A DNA stretch of 64,000 nucleotides, taken from Rana temporaria. Its lineage: Eukaryota; Chordata; Amphibia; Anura; Ranidae. The DNA is taken from assembly GCF_905171775.1 (NCBI RefSeq), contig NC_053501.1:69677316-69741315 (forward strand), in the 5' to 3' direction. The notes below the pieces were generated by a model. That model saw only the letters and a program-made list of their open reading frames with translations, was not told the DNA's origin and made no database searches. Of this stretch, positions 11,575-21,530 are shown one piece after another. Each line of letters opens with the position of its first letter. Position 1 is the first letter of the stretch. Position numbers and translations under genes: made by a program.

Positions 11575-14185
11575 CAAGTCACTATGGGGCCAAAGGGAGG
11601 CTATAGTATGTCCATCACAGGGTGGCTGCAGTGTGCCCTTTAGAGGTCACTATGGGGCCACGGGGAGACTATAGTATGCATATTACAAGTCACTATGGGG
11701 CCACGGGGAGGCTATAGTATGCATATTACAAGTCACTATGGGGCCACGGGAGGCTATAGTATGCATATTACATGTCGCTTTGGGGAGGCTATAGTATGCA
11801 TCTTACAAGTCACTATGGGGCCACGGGGGGCTATAGTATGCATATTACAAGTCGCTATGGGGCCACGGGGAGGCTATAGTATGCATATATTACAAGTCGC
11901 TATGGGGCCACGGGAGGCTATAGTATGCATATATTACAAGTCGCTATGGGGCCACGGGGAGGCTATAGTATGCATATTACAAGTCATTATGGGGCCACGG
12001 GAGGCTATAGTATGCATATTACAAGTCACTATGGGGCCACGGGGAGGCTATAGTATGCATATATTACAAGTCACTATGGGGCCACGGGGAGGCTATAGTA
12101 TGCATATTACAAGTCATTATGGGGCCACGGGGAGGCTATAGTATGCATATATTACAAGTCACTATGGGGCCACGGGGAGGCTATAGTATGCATATTACAA
12201 GTCACTATGGGGCCACGGGGAGGCTATAGTATGCATATATTACAAGTCACTATGGGGCCACGGGAGGCTATAGTATGCATATTACAAGTCACTATTGGGC
12301 CACGGGAGGCTATAGTATGCATATATTACAAGTCATTATGGGGCCATGGGAGGCTATAGTATGCATATTACAAGTCGCTATGGGGCCACGGGGAGGCTAT
12401 AGTATGCATATTACAAGTCACTATGGGGCCACGGGGAGGCTATAGTATGCATATATTACAAGTCACTATGGGGCCACGGGGAGGCTATAGTATGCATATT
12501 ACAAGTCACTATTGGGCCATGGGAGGCTATAGTATGCATATTACAAGTCACTATGGGGCCACGGGAGGCTATAGTATGCATATATTACAAGTCACTATGG
12601 GGCCACGGGGAGGCTATAGTATGCATATTACAAGTCATTATGGGGTCATGGGAGGCTATAGTATGCATATTACAAGTCATTATGGGGCCATGGGAGGCTA
12701 TAGTATGCATATTACAAGTCGCTATGGGGCCACGGGGAGGCTATAGTATGCATATTACAAGTCACTATTGGGCCATGGGAGGCTATAGTATGCATATTAC
12801 AAGTCACTATGGGGCCACGGGGAGGCTAAAGTATACATATTACAAGTCACTATGGGGCCACGGGGAGGCTGTAGTATGTCCATCACAGGGTCGCTGCAGT
12901 GTGCCCTTTAGAGGTCAATATGGGGCCACAGGGAGGTAGTGTGTCCTTCACAAGATACAGGGGGGGGGGCTGCAGTGTGATCATCAAAAGTCATTATGGG
13001 GCCACCACAAGGAGGCTGCAGTGTGTCCATTACAAGGAGGCTGCAGTGTGTCCACTACAAGGAGGCTGCAGTGTGTCCTTCACAAGTTCCAATGAGGCTG
13101 TAGTGTTCTCCTAAGTTAAATGGAGGCTGTAGTGTGCCCATCATAGGTCGCCATGGGGCCACAGGAAGGTTGCAAACTGCTTATCTCAAGTTACAAGGAG
13201 GCTGTAGTCTAACCATCAAAGGAAGGCTGATGTTTGCCCATCACAAGTTATGTGAAGGCTGTAGTCTGTCCATCAAATGGAGGCTGTAGGGTGCCCATAA
13301 AAAGTTTTAAGGAGGCTGTAGTGTGCCCAACACACGTTATAAGGAGTCTGTAGTGTGCCCATCACAAGTTATAAGGAGTCTGTAGTGTGCCCATCACAAG
13401 TTATAAGGGGGCTGTAGTGTGTCCATCACAAGTTATAAAAAGTCTGCAGTTTGCCCATCACAAGTTATAAGGCGGCAGTAGTGTGCCCATGAAAAGTTTT
13501 AAGGAGGCTGTAGTGTGCCCATCACAAGTTATAAGGAGGCTGTAGTGTGCCCATCACAAGTTATAAGGAGGCTGTAGTGTGCCCACCACAAGTTATAAGG
13601 AGGCTGTAGTGTGCCCATGAAACGTTTTAAGGAGTCTGTAGTGTGCCCATCACAAGTTATAAGGAGTCTGTAGTGTGTCCATCACAAGATATAAGGAGGC
13701 TGTAGTGTGCCCATCACAAGTTATAAGGAGGCTGTAGTGTGCCCATCACAAGTTATAAGGAGGCTGTAGTGTGCCCATCACAAGATATAAGGAGGCTGTA
13801 GTGTGCCCATCATTGGGTCACCATGGGGCAATACAGAGGTTGCAATCTGCCCATCACAAGTTACAATGAGGCTGTAGTGTTCTCATTACAAGTTACAATG
13901 AGGCTGTAGTGTGCCCATCGCAGGTGTCCATGGGGCCACAGAGAGGTTGCAATCTGTCCATCACAAGTTACAGTGAGGCTGCAGTAGGTCCATCACAGGT
14001 CCCCATGGGGCCACAGTAAGCGTGCAAAGTGGCCATCACAGGGCCCAATAGGGCCCCAATAAGAGCGCAATATTACCATCACAGGGCCCCATAGGGTCAC
14101 AATAAGAGCCAAATATTGCCATCACAGGGCCCCATAGGGTCACAATAAGAGCCAAATATTACCATCACAGGGCCCCAGAGGGTCA
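11575..14185. repeat. Compound minisatellite adjoining the ANKRD63 stop codon
   Basis: Three zones are visible. From 11580 to 12870 a 40-45 bp unit contains 'tcactatggggccacgggga' and 'ggctatagtatgcatatta'. From about 13000 to 13800 the unit is 32 bp with 'aggctgtagtgtgcccatca'. From about 14000 to 14185 units contain 'ccatcacagggcccc' and 'agggtcacaa'. The ANKRD63 stop codon (TGA on the minus strand, 14183-14185) lies in the last 'agggtcacaa'. No transposon ends were seen around the array. Confidence 0.9.
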
Positions 14186-15121
14186 CAAGGCCAGAGCCTG
14201 CCTGTTACTGGGTAGGATGAGCAGGCTGCGGCTGCAGATGCTGTCCCTTCTCATGGTGAGGGTGTGGTCAGGCAGTCCTTGGCAGAAGTCAGGTGAGGTG
14301 ACCCTGCGGAGGAGGCGGCTACAGGGTGCGGTAGGTGAGCCCCCGCGGGCCGGTCCGTCCCAGCTATGAGCTCTCTGTATCCCGGGCTCGGGAACTCGGA
14401 GCTCCTCCTGCTGCCTCCATCCGTCCTGTGTACCGGGGGAAGCGGAGGAGCAGCTGCTGGAGGAGCGGAGGAAGAAGACATCCCGGTCCTCCCGGCGGTG
14501 TGAGAATGGTCGGGCGAAGCGCTCCAGCATTTGCCGGGAGCGCGGCTTTGGGCTGCGGAGCTCGTCTCCTCCCCTGCGGGGCTCCGGGCTGTGTGCGGTC
14601 AGCGCTCTCTCACATTCCCAGTGTCCGGAGACCCGGGCGGCATCCAGAGCGGACACCCCGGCCCGGTTAGTGGCGTCCAGCCGGAGCCCGAACCTCTTAT
14701 AGGAGCGGAGAAGAAAGGTGAGCTCGGCGCTGTGCCCGCAGGAGGCGGCATACATGAGGGCCCGGTTCCCCGCCCGGTCCGCGATCTCCGGATCCGCACT
14801 GTGCTGGACCAATAGCTTCACAGCGTCCAGGTGACCCAATTCACAGGCCAGGCTGAGCGCCGTCCTCCCCGCCTCGTCCTGTCCGTTCACATCGGCGCCT
14901 TTATCCAGCAACAGGCGGATGAAGCGGCTCCGGAGCTCGGCTTCCCGCAGACACGCGGCGTGCATCAGAGGGGTCCGCGCCTGCTCCCCCGCGGGGGTGT
15001 TCACTATCCTCCGATCCAACGCGTCCAGCACGAAGCGGGCAAGGTGTACCTTCCCCCCGTACATGGCATCCAGGAATGTCTGAGTGCCCGAGCTACGCCG
15101 GAGATCCCGGGGCCGGAGCAT
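14183..15121 (-). CDS. ANKRD63: Ankyrin repeat domain protein 63
   Basis: Single uninterrupted frame of 312 residues starting at a true ATG (15119-15121). The N-terminal half is a stack of ankyrin repeats: roughly residues 15-45 (contains KVHLARFVLDALDR), 49-80 (RTPLMHAAC ... LLLDKGADVN), 85-116 (GRTALSLACELGHLDAVKLL), 118-150 (GNRALMYAASCGH) and 153-180 (NRAGVSALDAA). The C-terminal half is Ser/Pro/Arg-rich and low in structure, with short conserved-looking pieces such as VTSPDF. I recognise the N-terminal arrangement as ANKRD63, an intronless vertebrate gene of unknown biochemical role; the mammalian protein is, as I recall, somewhat longer (about 380). ANKRD34 is the closest alternative but its N-terminus differs. 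No membrane segment or signal peptide. The stop codon lies in a repeat-derived motif, so the tail may be lineage-specific. Confidence 0.9.
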   Translation of the reverse strand: MLRPRDLRRSSGTQTFLDAMYGGKVHLARFVLDALDRRIVNTPAGEQARTPLMHAACLREAELRSRFIRLLLDKGADVNGQDEAGRTALSLACELGHLDAVKLLVQHSADPEIADRAGNRALMYAASCGHSAELTFLLRSYKRFGLRLDATNRAGVSALDAARVSGHWECERALTAHSPEPRRGGDELRSPKPRSRQMLERFARPFSHRREDRDVFFLRSSSSCSSASPGTQDGWRQQEELRVPEPGIQRAHSWDGPARGGSPTAPCSRLLRRVTSPDFCQGLPDHTLTMRRDSICSRSLLILPSNRQALAL

Positions 15122-15162
15122 GCTGAGCGAGGTGTGTGTGTGCGATCTCCGGGAACACCGGC

Positions 15163-15169
15163 ATTTATA
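15163..15169 (-). promoter_or_regulatory. TATA-like box upstream of ANKRD63
   Basis: On the minus strand TATAAAT stands in a GC-rich context 42-48 bp before the ATG at 15121. If used, transcription would start near 15137-15140 and leave a leader under 20 nt. It is the only good TATA match near the ATG. Real initiation could lie further upstream in the GC-rich region. Confidence 0.4.
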
Positions 15170-15484
15170 CCGCCCTGGTCTCCATGGTGACGGCAGCCGT
15201 GATGCTACTGGCCGGGGAGACTCCCTCCGGTGTCAGAGCGGGGACACCACCGGGAGGGGGAGGGGGGACAATGACAGGGCGTGGCGGCCGGGATCAACCG
15301 AGGACTGGCACCGGAGAATAGGGAAGATCTGCCCATACACCGATCCATAGGTGGGCATTGTACGTGTCTGGCACGGTGCAGACAGACTGATGGGACTGTT
15401 TATTATTTTAGTTTTACATTTTCTAGGAGCCAGTTATGGGGGTTTGGTGAAATATTTGGAGGTCTAAAAGCTGGGAATCTGTGC
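15170..15484. other. GC/CpG-rich upstream region of ANKRD63
   Basis: CpG-dense sequence continues from the coding region to about 15330 and then falls off, consistent with a CpG-island promoter on the minus strand. The overlapping plus-strand ORFs are GC-driven shadows. Confidence 0.45.
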
Positions 15485-15723
15485 CACACAGGCAGGGCCG
15501 GACTTACCATTGGCCTTGACTGGGCTCAAGCCCAGGGGCCCCACCCAATAGGGGGCCCCCTTTAAAAAAAAAAAAAAAAAAAAAATTTTTTTTTTTTTTT
15601 TTTTTTTTTAGGGGTCCGGAGGTCCCCAGGGGCCCGGAGGCCCCCAGGGCCCCGGACGGCAACCCCCCTTTTTTTTATTTATTTTTTGTAAAAAAATGTT
15701 TTTTTTTATATATTTTTTATTTT

Positions 15724-16031
<308 letters not shown>

Positions 16032-16585
16032 ATTATTAAAGGGCCCAAGGGTCTCCAGGGCCCCCGGATGGCAACCCACCTTTTTTATTTTTTTATAAAA
16101 AAAATTACATTTTTTTTTATATATATATATATATATATTTTTATTAAAGGGCTCAGAGGTCCCCAGGGCCCCATGTGGCAACCCCCCCCCCTTTTTTATT
16201 TTTTTTATAAATGTTTATTTTTTTATTTTTTATTAAAAGGCCCAGAGGTTCCCAGGGGCCCAGAGGTCCCCAGGGCCCCCGGGTTTGGCAACCTCCCTTT
16301 TTTTATGTATTTTTTATAAATGTTTTTTTTTATTATTATTAAAGGGCCCAGAGGTTTATTTTTTCTTTTTATTAAAAGGCCCAGAGGTCCCCAGGGCCCC
16401 GGATGGCTGTTTTCTTCTTTATTTCTTCTTTTTTTTGTAAAGGCCCCTCCGCTTCTCAATTTGCGGCAGCCCCCACGCTTCTCAATTTCAGGCGGCAGCA
16501 CCCCCACCCCCCCTAGGTTCTCTGCTTCAGGGGGCCCATGCCTTAAGCTGTGCAAGGGGCCCCAAAATTCCTGATGGCGGCCCTG

Positions 16586-16920
16586 CGCATACCTCCCAAC
16601 ACGCACGGATTCTGTGGGACTTTCCCGCACAGACAGCTTCTTCCCGCAGTCCCGCAAAAGGGTTAATTTTCCCGCACTGCAAGAGGAGGCAGCACGGAAG
16701 CAGGAGGAACCGGAGTGGTGTGTGGAGGACTGTGGCTGCTGAAGGGAAGATAGCCGAGAGCCAGGCTAATGACAGTCTGTGGCCCCGGCTGTTGGCACAG
16801 GTGAGAGGCACCCCCCCCCTCAACAACTGCAAAATCCCCCCCCGCTCAACAACTTTAATGCGCTCCCCCCCGCTCAACAACTTCAATTCGCCCCCCCCGC
16901 TCAACAACTTTGATCCCCCC
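16586..16920. mobile_element. Truncated CATACCTCCCAAC-family element
   Basis: The start 'catacctcccaac' and the later tandem 'gctcaacaactttgatcc' units also occur in the complete element at 46905-47398. The right inverted end is missing here. It was captured in, or joined to, the hAT at 15493-16991. Confidence 0.5.
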
Positions 16921-17045
16921 CAATTCTCGGCTCCAGGGGGCCTCTTCAACACTCAAGCCCAGGGGCCCCCACCACCCTAAGTCCTGCCCTGCACACAGGT
17001 GATCAGGGGTGCCCAGGCATACCTGGCTGGCACACAGTGTGCCCA

Positions 17046-18872
17046 CCTATCTCTCTCTGCTCATATATAATACACGTGTAGCCCTCTCCCTCTTCTCTCT
17101 GCTTTATTTTCTTCTGTCTTCTCTTTATTTTCATCCTCTCTATCTTCTCTCTTTTATTTCTTCTCTCCTCTCTCTTCCCTTTTCATCTCCCTCTCTTCTC
17201 TCTGTCCTCTTTATCTCTTCTCCCTTACTCCTCTATTCTCTACCTTCTCACCCTCCTCTTTCTTTCACCGTCTCCCTTTCCGTGTCTCCTTTCTTTTTCT
17301 TTTCTTTTATTTCTTCTCTCTCTTTCTCACTTCTTTATCTCTTTTCTGTCTCCTCCTTGTCCCCCTCTCCCTCTCTCTGTTCTCTCTTCTCTTTTTCTCG
17401 TCTCCCTCCCCATATATCTCCTGTCTCTCTTTTTCTCTCCTGTCTCTCTTCCCTCCCTCCATCTTTATTCTTTTCTCTTCTCCCTCTTTCTCTTCTTTTC
17501 TCTTTCCCTCTCCTTTCTCCCACTCTGTTCTCTCTCTTCCTTCCATCTTTTTTATTTTCTTCTTTTCTCTTCTTGCCTCCTTTTCCCGCTCTCTTCTCTC
17601 TCTCTTCCTTATATCTTTTCTTCTTTTCCCTTCTCGCCTCCTTCTCTCTTTTCCTGCTTTGTTCTCTCTCTCTCTCTTTTCTCTTTCTCTTCCTGCCATC
17701 TTTTTTCTTTTCTCTTCTGCCTCCTTCTCTCCTTTCCCGCAGTCTTCTCTCACTCTCTTCTCTCTCTCTTCCTTATATCTTTTTTTTTTTCTCATCTCGC
17801 CTCCTTCTCTACTTTCCCACTCTGTTCTCTCTCTCTCTTTTCTCTCTTCCTTCCATCTATTTTCTTTTCTCTTCTCGCCTCTTTCTCTCCTTTCCCGCTT
17901 ACTTATCTCTCTTTCCTCTCTCTCTCTTCCTTATAGCTTTTTTCTTTTCTCTTCTCGCCTCATTCTCTCCTTTCCCGCTCTCTTCTCTCTCTCTTCCTTA
18001 TATCTTTTTTTCTTTTCTTCTTTTCCCTTCTCGCCTCCTTCTCTCCTTTCCTGCTCTGTTCTCTCTCTCTTTTCTCTCTCTCTTCCTGCCATCTTTTTTC
18101 TTTTCTTCTTTTCTCTTCTGCCTCCTTCTCTCCTTTCCCGCTGTCTTCTCTCGCTCTTCTCTCTTTCTTCCTTATATCTTTTTTCTTTTCTCTTCTCGCC
18201 TCCTTCTCTACTTTCCCACTCTGTTCTCTCTCTGTTCTCTCTCTCTTCCTTCCATCTATTTTCTTTTCTCTTCTCGCCTCTTTCTCTCCTTTCCAGCTTA
18301 CTTATCTCTCTTTCCTCTCTCTCTCTTCCTTATAGCTTTTTTCTTTTCTTCTTTTCTCTTCTCGTCTCATTCTCTCCTTTTCCACTCTGTTCTCTCTCTC
18401 TTCCTTCCACCTCTTTTCTTTTCTCTCCTCACCTTATTCTCTCCTTTCCCATTCTGTCCTCTCTCTTCTCTCTCTATCTTCCTTCCATCTCTTTTATTTT
18501 CTTATTTTCTCTTCTCACCTCCTTCTCTCCTTTCCCGCTCTCCTATCTCTCTTCCTTACATCTTTTTTCTTTTCTCTTCTCTCCTCTTTCTCTCCTTTCC
18601 CGCTCTCTTATCTCTTTTTTTCTCTCTCTCTTCCTTATATCTTTTTTCTTTTCTCTTCTCGCCACCTTCTCTCTTTTTCCGCTCTCCCTCTCTCTCTCTT
18701 CTGTCTCTCTCCCTTCCATCTTTTTTCTTTGCTTCTTTTTACTCCTCTCCTCTTTCCCTCTCTCTTCTCTACCACTTCTCTCTCTTCTGTCTCTCTTCCC
18801 TCCATCTTTTTTCTTTTATTCTTTTCTCTTCCTCCTCTTTCTCTCCTCTGTCTCTCTTCCCTCCCTCTAGCT
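17046..18872. repeat. 1.8 kb polypyrimidine tract with long-period repeat
   Basis: The plus strand is almost only C and T, with isolated G (mostly in 'cccgc', 'ctcgcc', 'ctgcc') and A (mostly in 'cttatatc', 'ccatc'). A higher-order unit of roughly 65-90 bp ('cttccttatatctttttt' then 'cttttctcttctcgcctcc') recurs about twenty times. The 676-residue open frame is an artefact of missing purines. Confidence 0.9.
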
Positions 18873-18949
18873 TTTCTCCAGGAATGCGCCTCTGGATCGG
18901 TCTGAACACAGGTTTGTTCCTAACTTTGCTTGTTCTCCCATTTGTTGGA

Positions 18950-19169
18950 ATGCAGACTAAAGTCCTTAGCCCCACACACACTTTTAGTCTATTAGTCTTT
19001 CTGCAGATTTTTGTCTTCGGATTTACCAAAACCATGTAGTGCACGGGCCTGCCTGATTGCATTCAAATTGAAACTCTTAAGGTTGGACCTCATATTAGAT
19101 GGTTTTGGTAAATCTGAAGATAAAAATCTGCAGAAAATCTAATAGTGTGTATGGGGCTTTAGTCTGCAT
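18950..19169. mobile_element. Foldback MITE
   Basis: Ends 'atgcagactaaag' and 'ctttagtctgcat' are perfect inverted repeats. The arms continue ('gccccacacacacttttag' against 'ctaatagtgtgtatggggc', and 'tctgcagatttttgtcttc' against 'gaagataaaaatctgcaga'). Confidence 0.65.
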
Positions 19170-19348
19170 TTCAGCCCGTTTAGCAGGATCCTAATATACA
19201 GTGGGTGTTTCTTCAGCTACTATATATGATAGTCAATCAAAAGTCGGCACAGGCAGGATCTAATACAAATATCAAGGCTTTATCAAGATATCGGGTTAAA
19301 ATCCAAACAAATCAGACCCACTTACATATTTCAGCCAAGCAGCCTTAA

Positions 19349-20529
19349 AGTGGAGTTCCACTCAAAAGTGGAAGTTCCACTTATCTGCCTCCTTTGCCCC
19401 TCCAATGCCACATTTGGCTCCCTTTGGGGGGGGGGGGGGGCAGGTACCCATCCCCACTTTCGAGAGATCTCTCTGAAGTTCGGCCCCCTCCTTCTTCCCT
19501 CACTTCCGCCATTCAGAGAGTGCAGTGCACTCCGTGCATGCGCAGTAGGGAACCGGTGTTCTGCTGAGCTGTAACCAGCTCGACAAGACACCGGCTGTGA
19601 AGCTGAAAGGCTTCACTGCCGGTCTCCGATGCCACGAATGGTGGCGGCAGCACTCGAGAACCGATAGAAACATCAGCTGGGGAGCTGAAATCGCTGGGTT
19701 CCAGGACAGATAAGTGTCCTAATATTAAATTACAGTGGGCCAGATTCAGATAGAGATACGACGGTGTATCTCCTGATACGCCGTCATATCTCTGAGTTCC
19801 GTCGATCGGATCTATGCACCTGATTCATAGAATCAGGTTCCGCATAGATCTCCCTAAGATCCGACAGGTGTAAGTGACTTACACCGTCGGATCTTAGGCT
19901 GCAATCTCACGCTGGCCGCTAGGTGGCGCTTCTATTTGTATATACGCGAGGAATATGCAAATGAGGAGTTACGCCAATTCAGAAACGAACGACCGCCCGG
20001 CGCTTTTTTTTACGTCGTTTGCGTTCGGCTTTTTCCGGCGTATAGTTCTATGAGGCGCAGCCAATGTTAAGTATGGCCGTCGTTCCCGCGCCGAGTTTTG
20101 AAATTTTTACGTCGTTTGCGTAAGTCGTTTGCGAATACGGATTGACGTAATTTACGTTCACGACGAAAGCAATGACGTCCTTGCGACGTCATTTAGAGCA
20201 ATGCACACTGGGAGATTTTACGGACGGCGCATGCGCCGTACAAAAGTAAAATGTAAAAAACGCGGGGTCAAGGGAAATTTAAATAAAACACGCCCCCTAC
20301 ATCCCCATTTGAATTATGCGGCCTTACGCCACAACACATACGCTACGCCGCTCTAACTAAGGGCGCAAGTTCTTTGTGAATAAAGAACCTGCGCCCAAAG
20401 TTAGAGCGGCGTAACGTATCAGAGATACGTTATGCGGGCCGGACAGATACGCCAATGTATCTGAATTCGGCCCAGTGTGTGTAGATGCTGATTTTTACTG
20501 TTTTTGCTGAGGGGGGCCGGAAATCCGCT
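19349..20529. mobile_element. T2/Kolobok-type MITE hosting a nested MITE
   Basis: It is flanked by TTAA (19345-19348, 20530-20533). The ends are AGTGGAGTTCCAC and GGAAATCCGCT. The interior is interrupted by the GGGCCAGAT-family MITE at 19737-20473. No coding capacity. Confidence 0.7.
19737..20473. mobile_element. GGGCCAGAT-family MITE, copy C
   Basis: It begins GGGCCAGATTCAG, ends CTGAATTCGGCCC and is flanked by AGT (19734-19736, 20474-20476). The interior carries 'gatacgacggtgtatct' and 'acgtcgtttgcg', as in copies A, B and D. Confidence 0.85.
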
Positions 20530-21169
20530 TTAAATGGGTCTGATACATTTGTACTTTCAATTGATAATAAAGCTCTATTTATTTATTTTTTATTAAAATA
20601 ACAAACATGGTATATTTTCTGCTCTGTGCAATGGTATGCAATGGCACAGAGATGTCCCGATCCTCTTTTTCTGGGGTCTCCCACCGGCAATCTCTAGGCT
20701 CCTCCTTTTCAGCAAGTGCCCCCCTTAAAAAACACTTTCTATGGGGCACCCGTGCATGCTCGCTTTCTGCGCCTTCATATTTTTATTAGATCTTGTCATG
20801 TGCCGACTTTTGCTGGACTTTCACTATTAGAACCTTGCCCACAGGGGCAGTTGATCTGGGCATGGGGACATCTTTGTTACCTGCATTGGAGGCTGGGTTG
20901 AGTGCAGTGGATCTCTTTGGCATGACTATATATGATGATAGCTTCCTTTGTCCGCTGACAAAGTAAAAAAGGAAGTCAGAAATAGTTTCATGATGTTGTT
21001 CATCAAGTAATGTCATGTTCATATATGGTCAGTGACATCACGTCATTGTTCCTTAGCGAGAAAGTTGTATTTCATGGCCGACCCAATTGCTGCTCTTCTA
21101 AAAATGAACCAAGCCCAGACGACTCCGAGGTGTCGATAACCAGCTTTCCTGTGACAGGGCACATTTGCA
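20530..21169. other. Intergenic, no gene seen
   Basis: Contains 'aataaagctctatttattta' just after the T2 element, which may be a retroelement tail, and otherwise unassigned sequence. Confidence 0.4.
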
Positions 21170-21530
21170 CTGATAATTAAGGATGGGCCGAACACCTCCC
21201 GGTTTGGCTCGCACCAGAAGTTGCCGAACAGCAAAAAATGTTTTCGAACACACAAACACTGTTAAAGTCTATGGGACACGAACATAAAAAATCAAAAGTG
21301 CTAAAGGCTTATATGTATGGTATTGTCATAAAAAGTGTTTGGGGACCAGGGGACATGTATCAATGCAAAAAAAGTTTTAAAACAGATGTTTTTTTAAGGG
21401 GCAGTGATTTTAATAATGCTTAAAGTGAAACAATAAAAGTGTAATATTCCTTTAAATTTCGTACCTGGGGGGTATCTATAGTATGCCTGTAAAGTGGCGC
21501 ATTTTTCCCCACGTTTAGAACAGTCCCTGC

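Noticed and set aside
11575..14185. CRISPR-like appearance of regular repeats
   Set aside because: Repeats are contiguous with no unique spacers and grade into each other, in a vertebrate background. It is a minisatellite.
14251..15350. Several plus-strand and alternative-frame ORFs over the ankyrin gene
   Set aside because: GC-rich shadow frames of ANKRD63; none has recognisable domains, while the minus frame has clear ankyrin repeats.
17009..19039. 676-codon Ser/Leu/Phe-rich frame
   Set aside because: Translation of a polypyrimidine tract, which rarely contains stop codons. Not a membrane protein gene.
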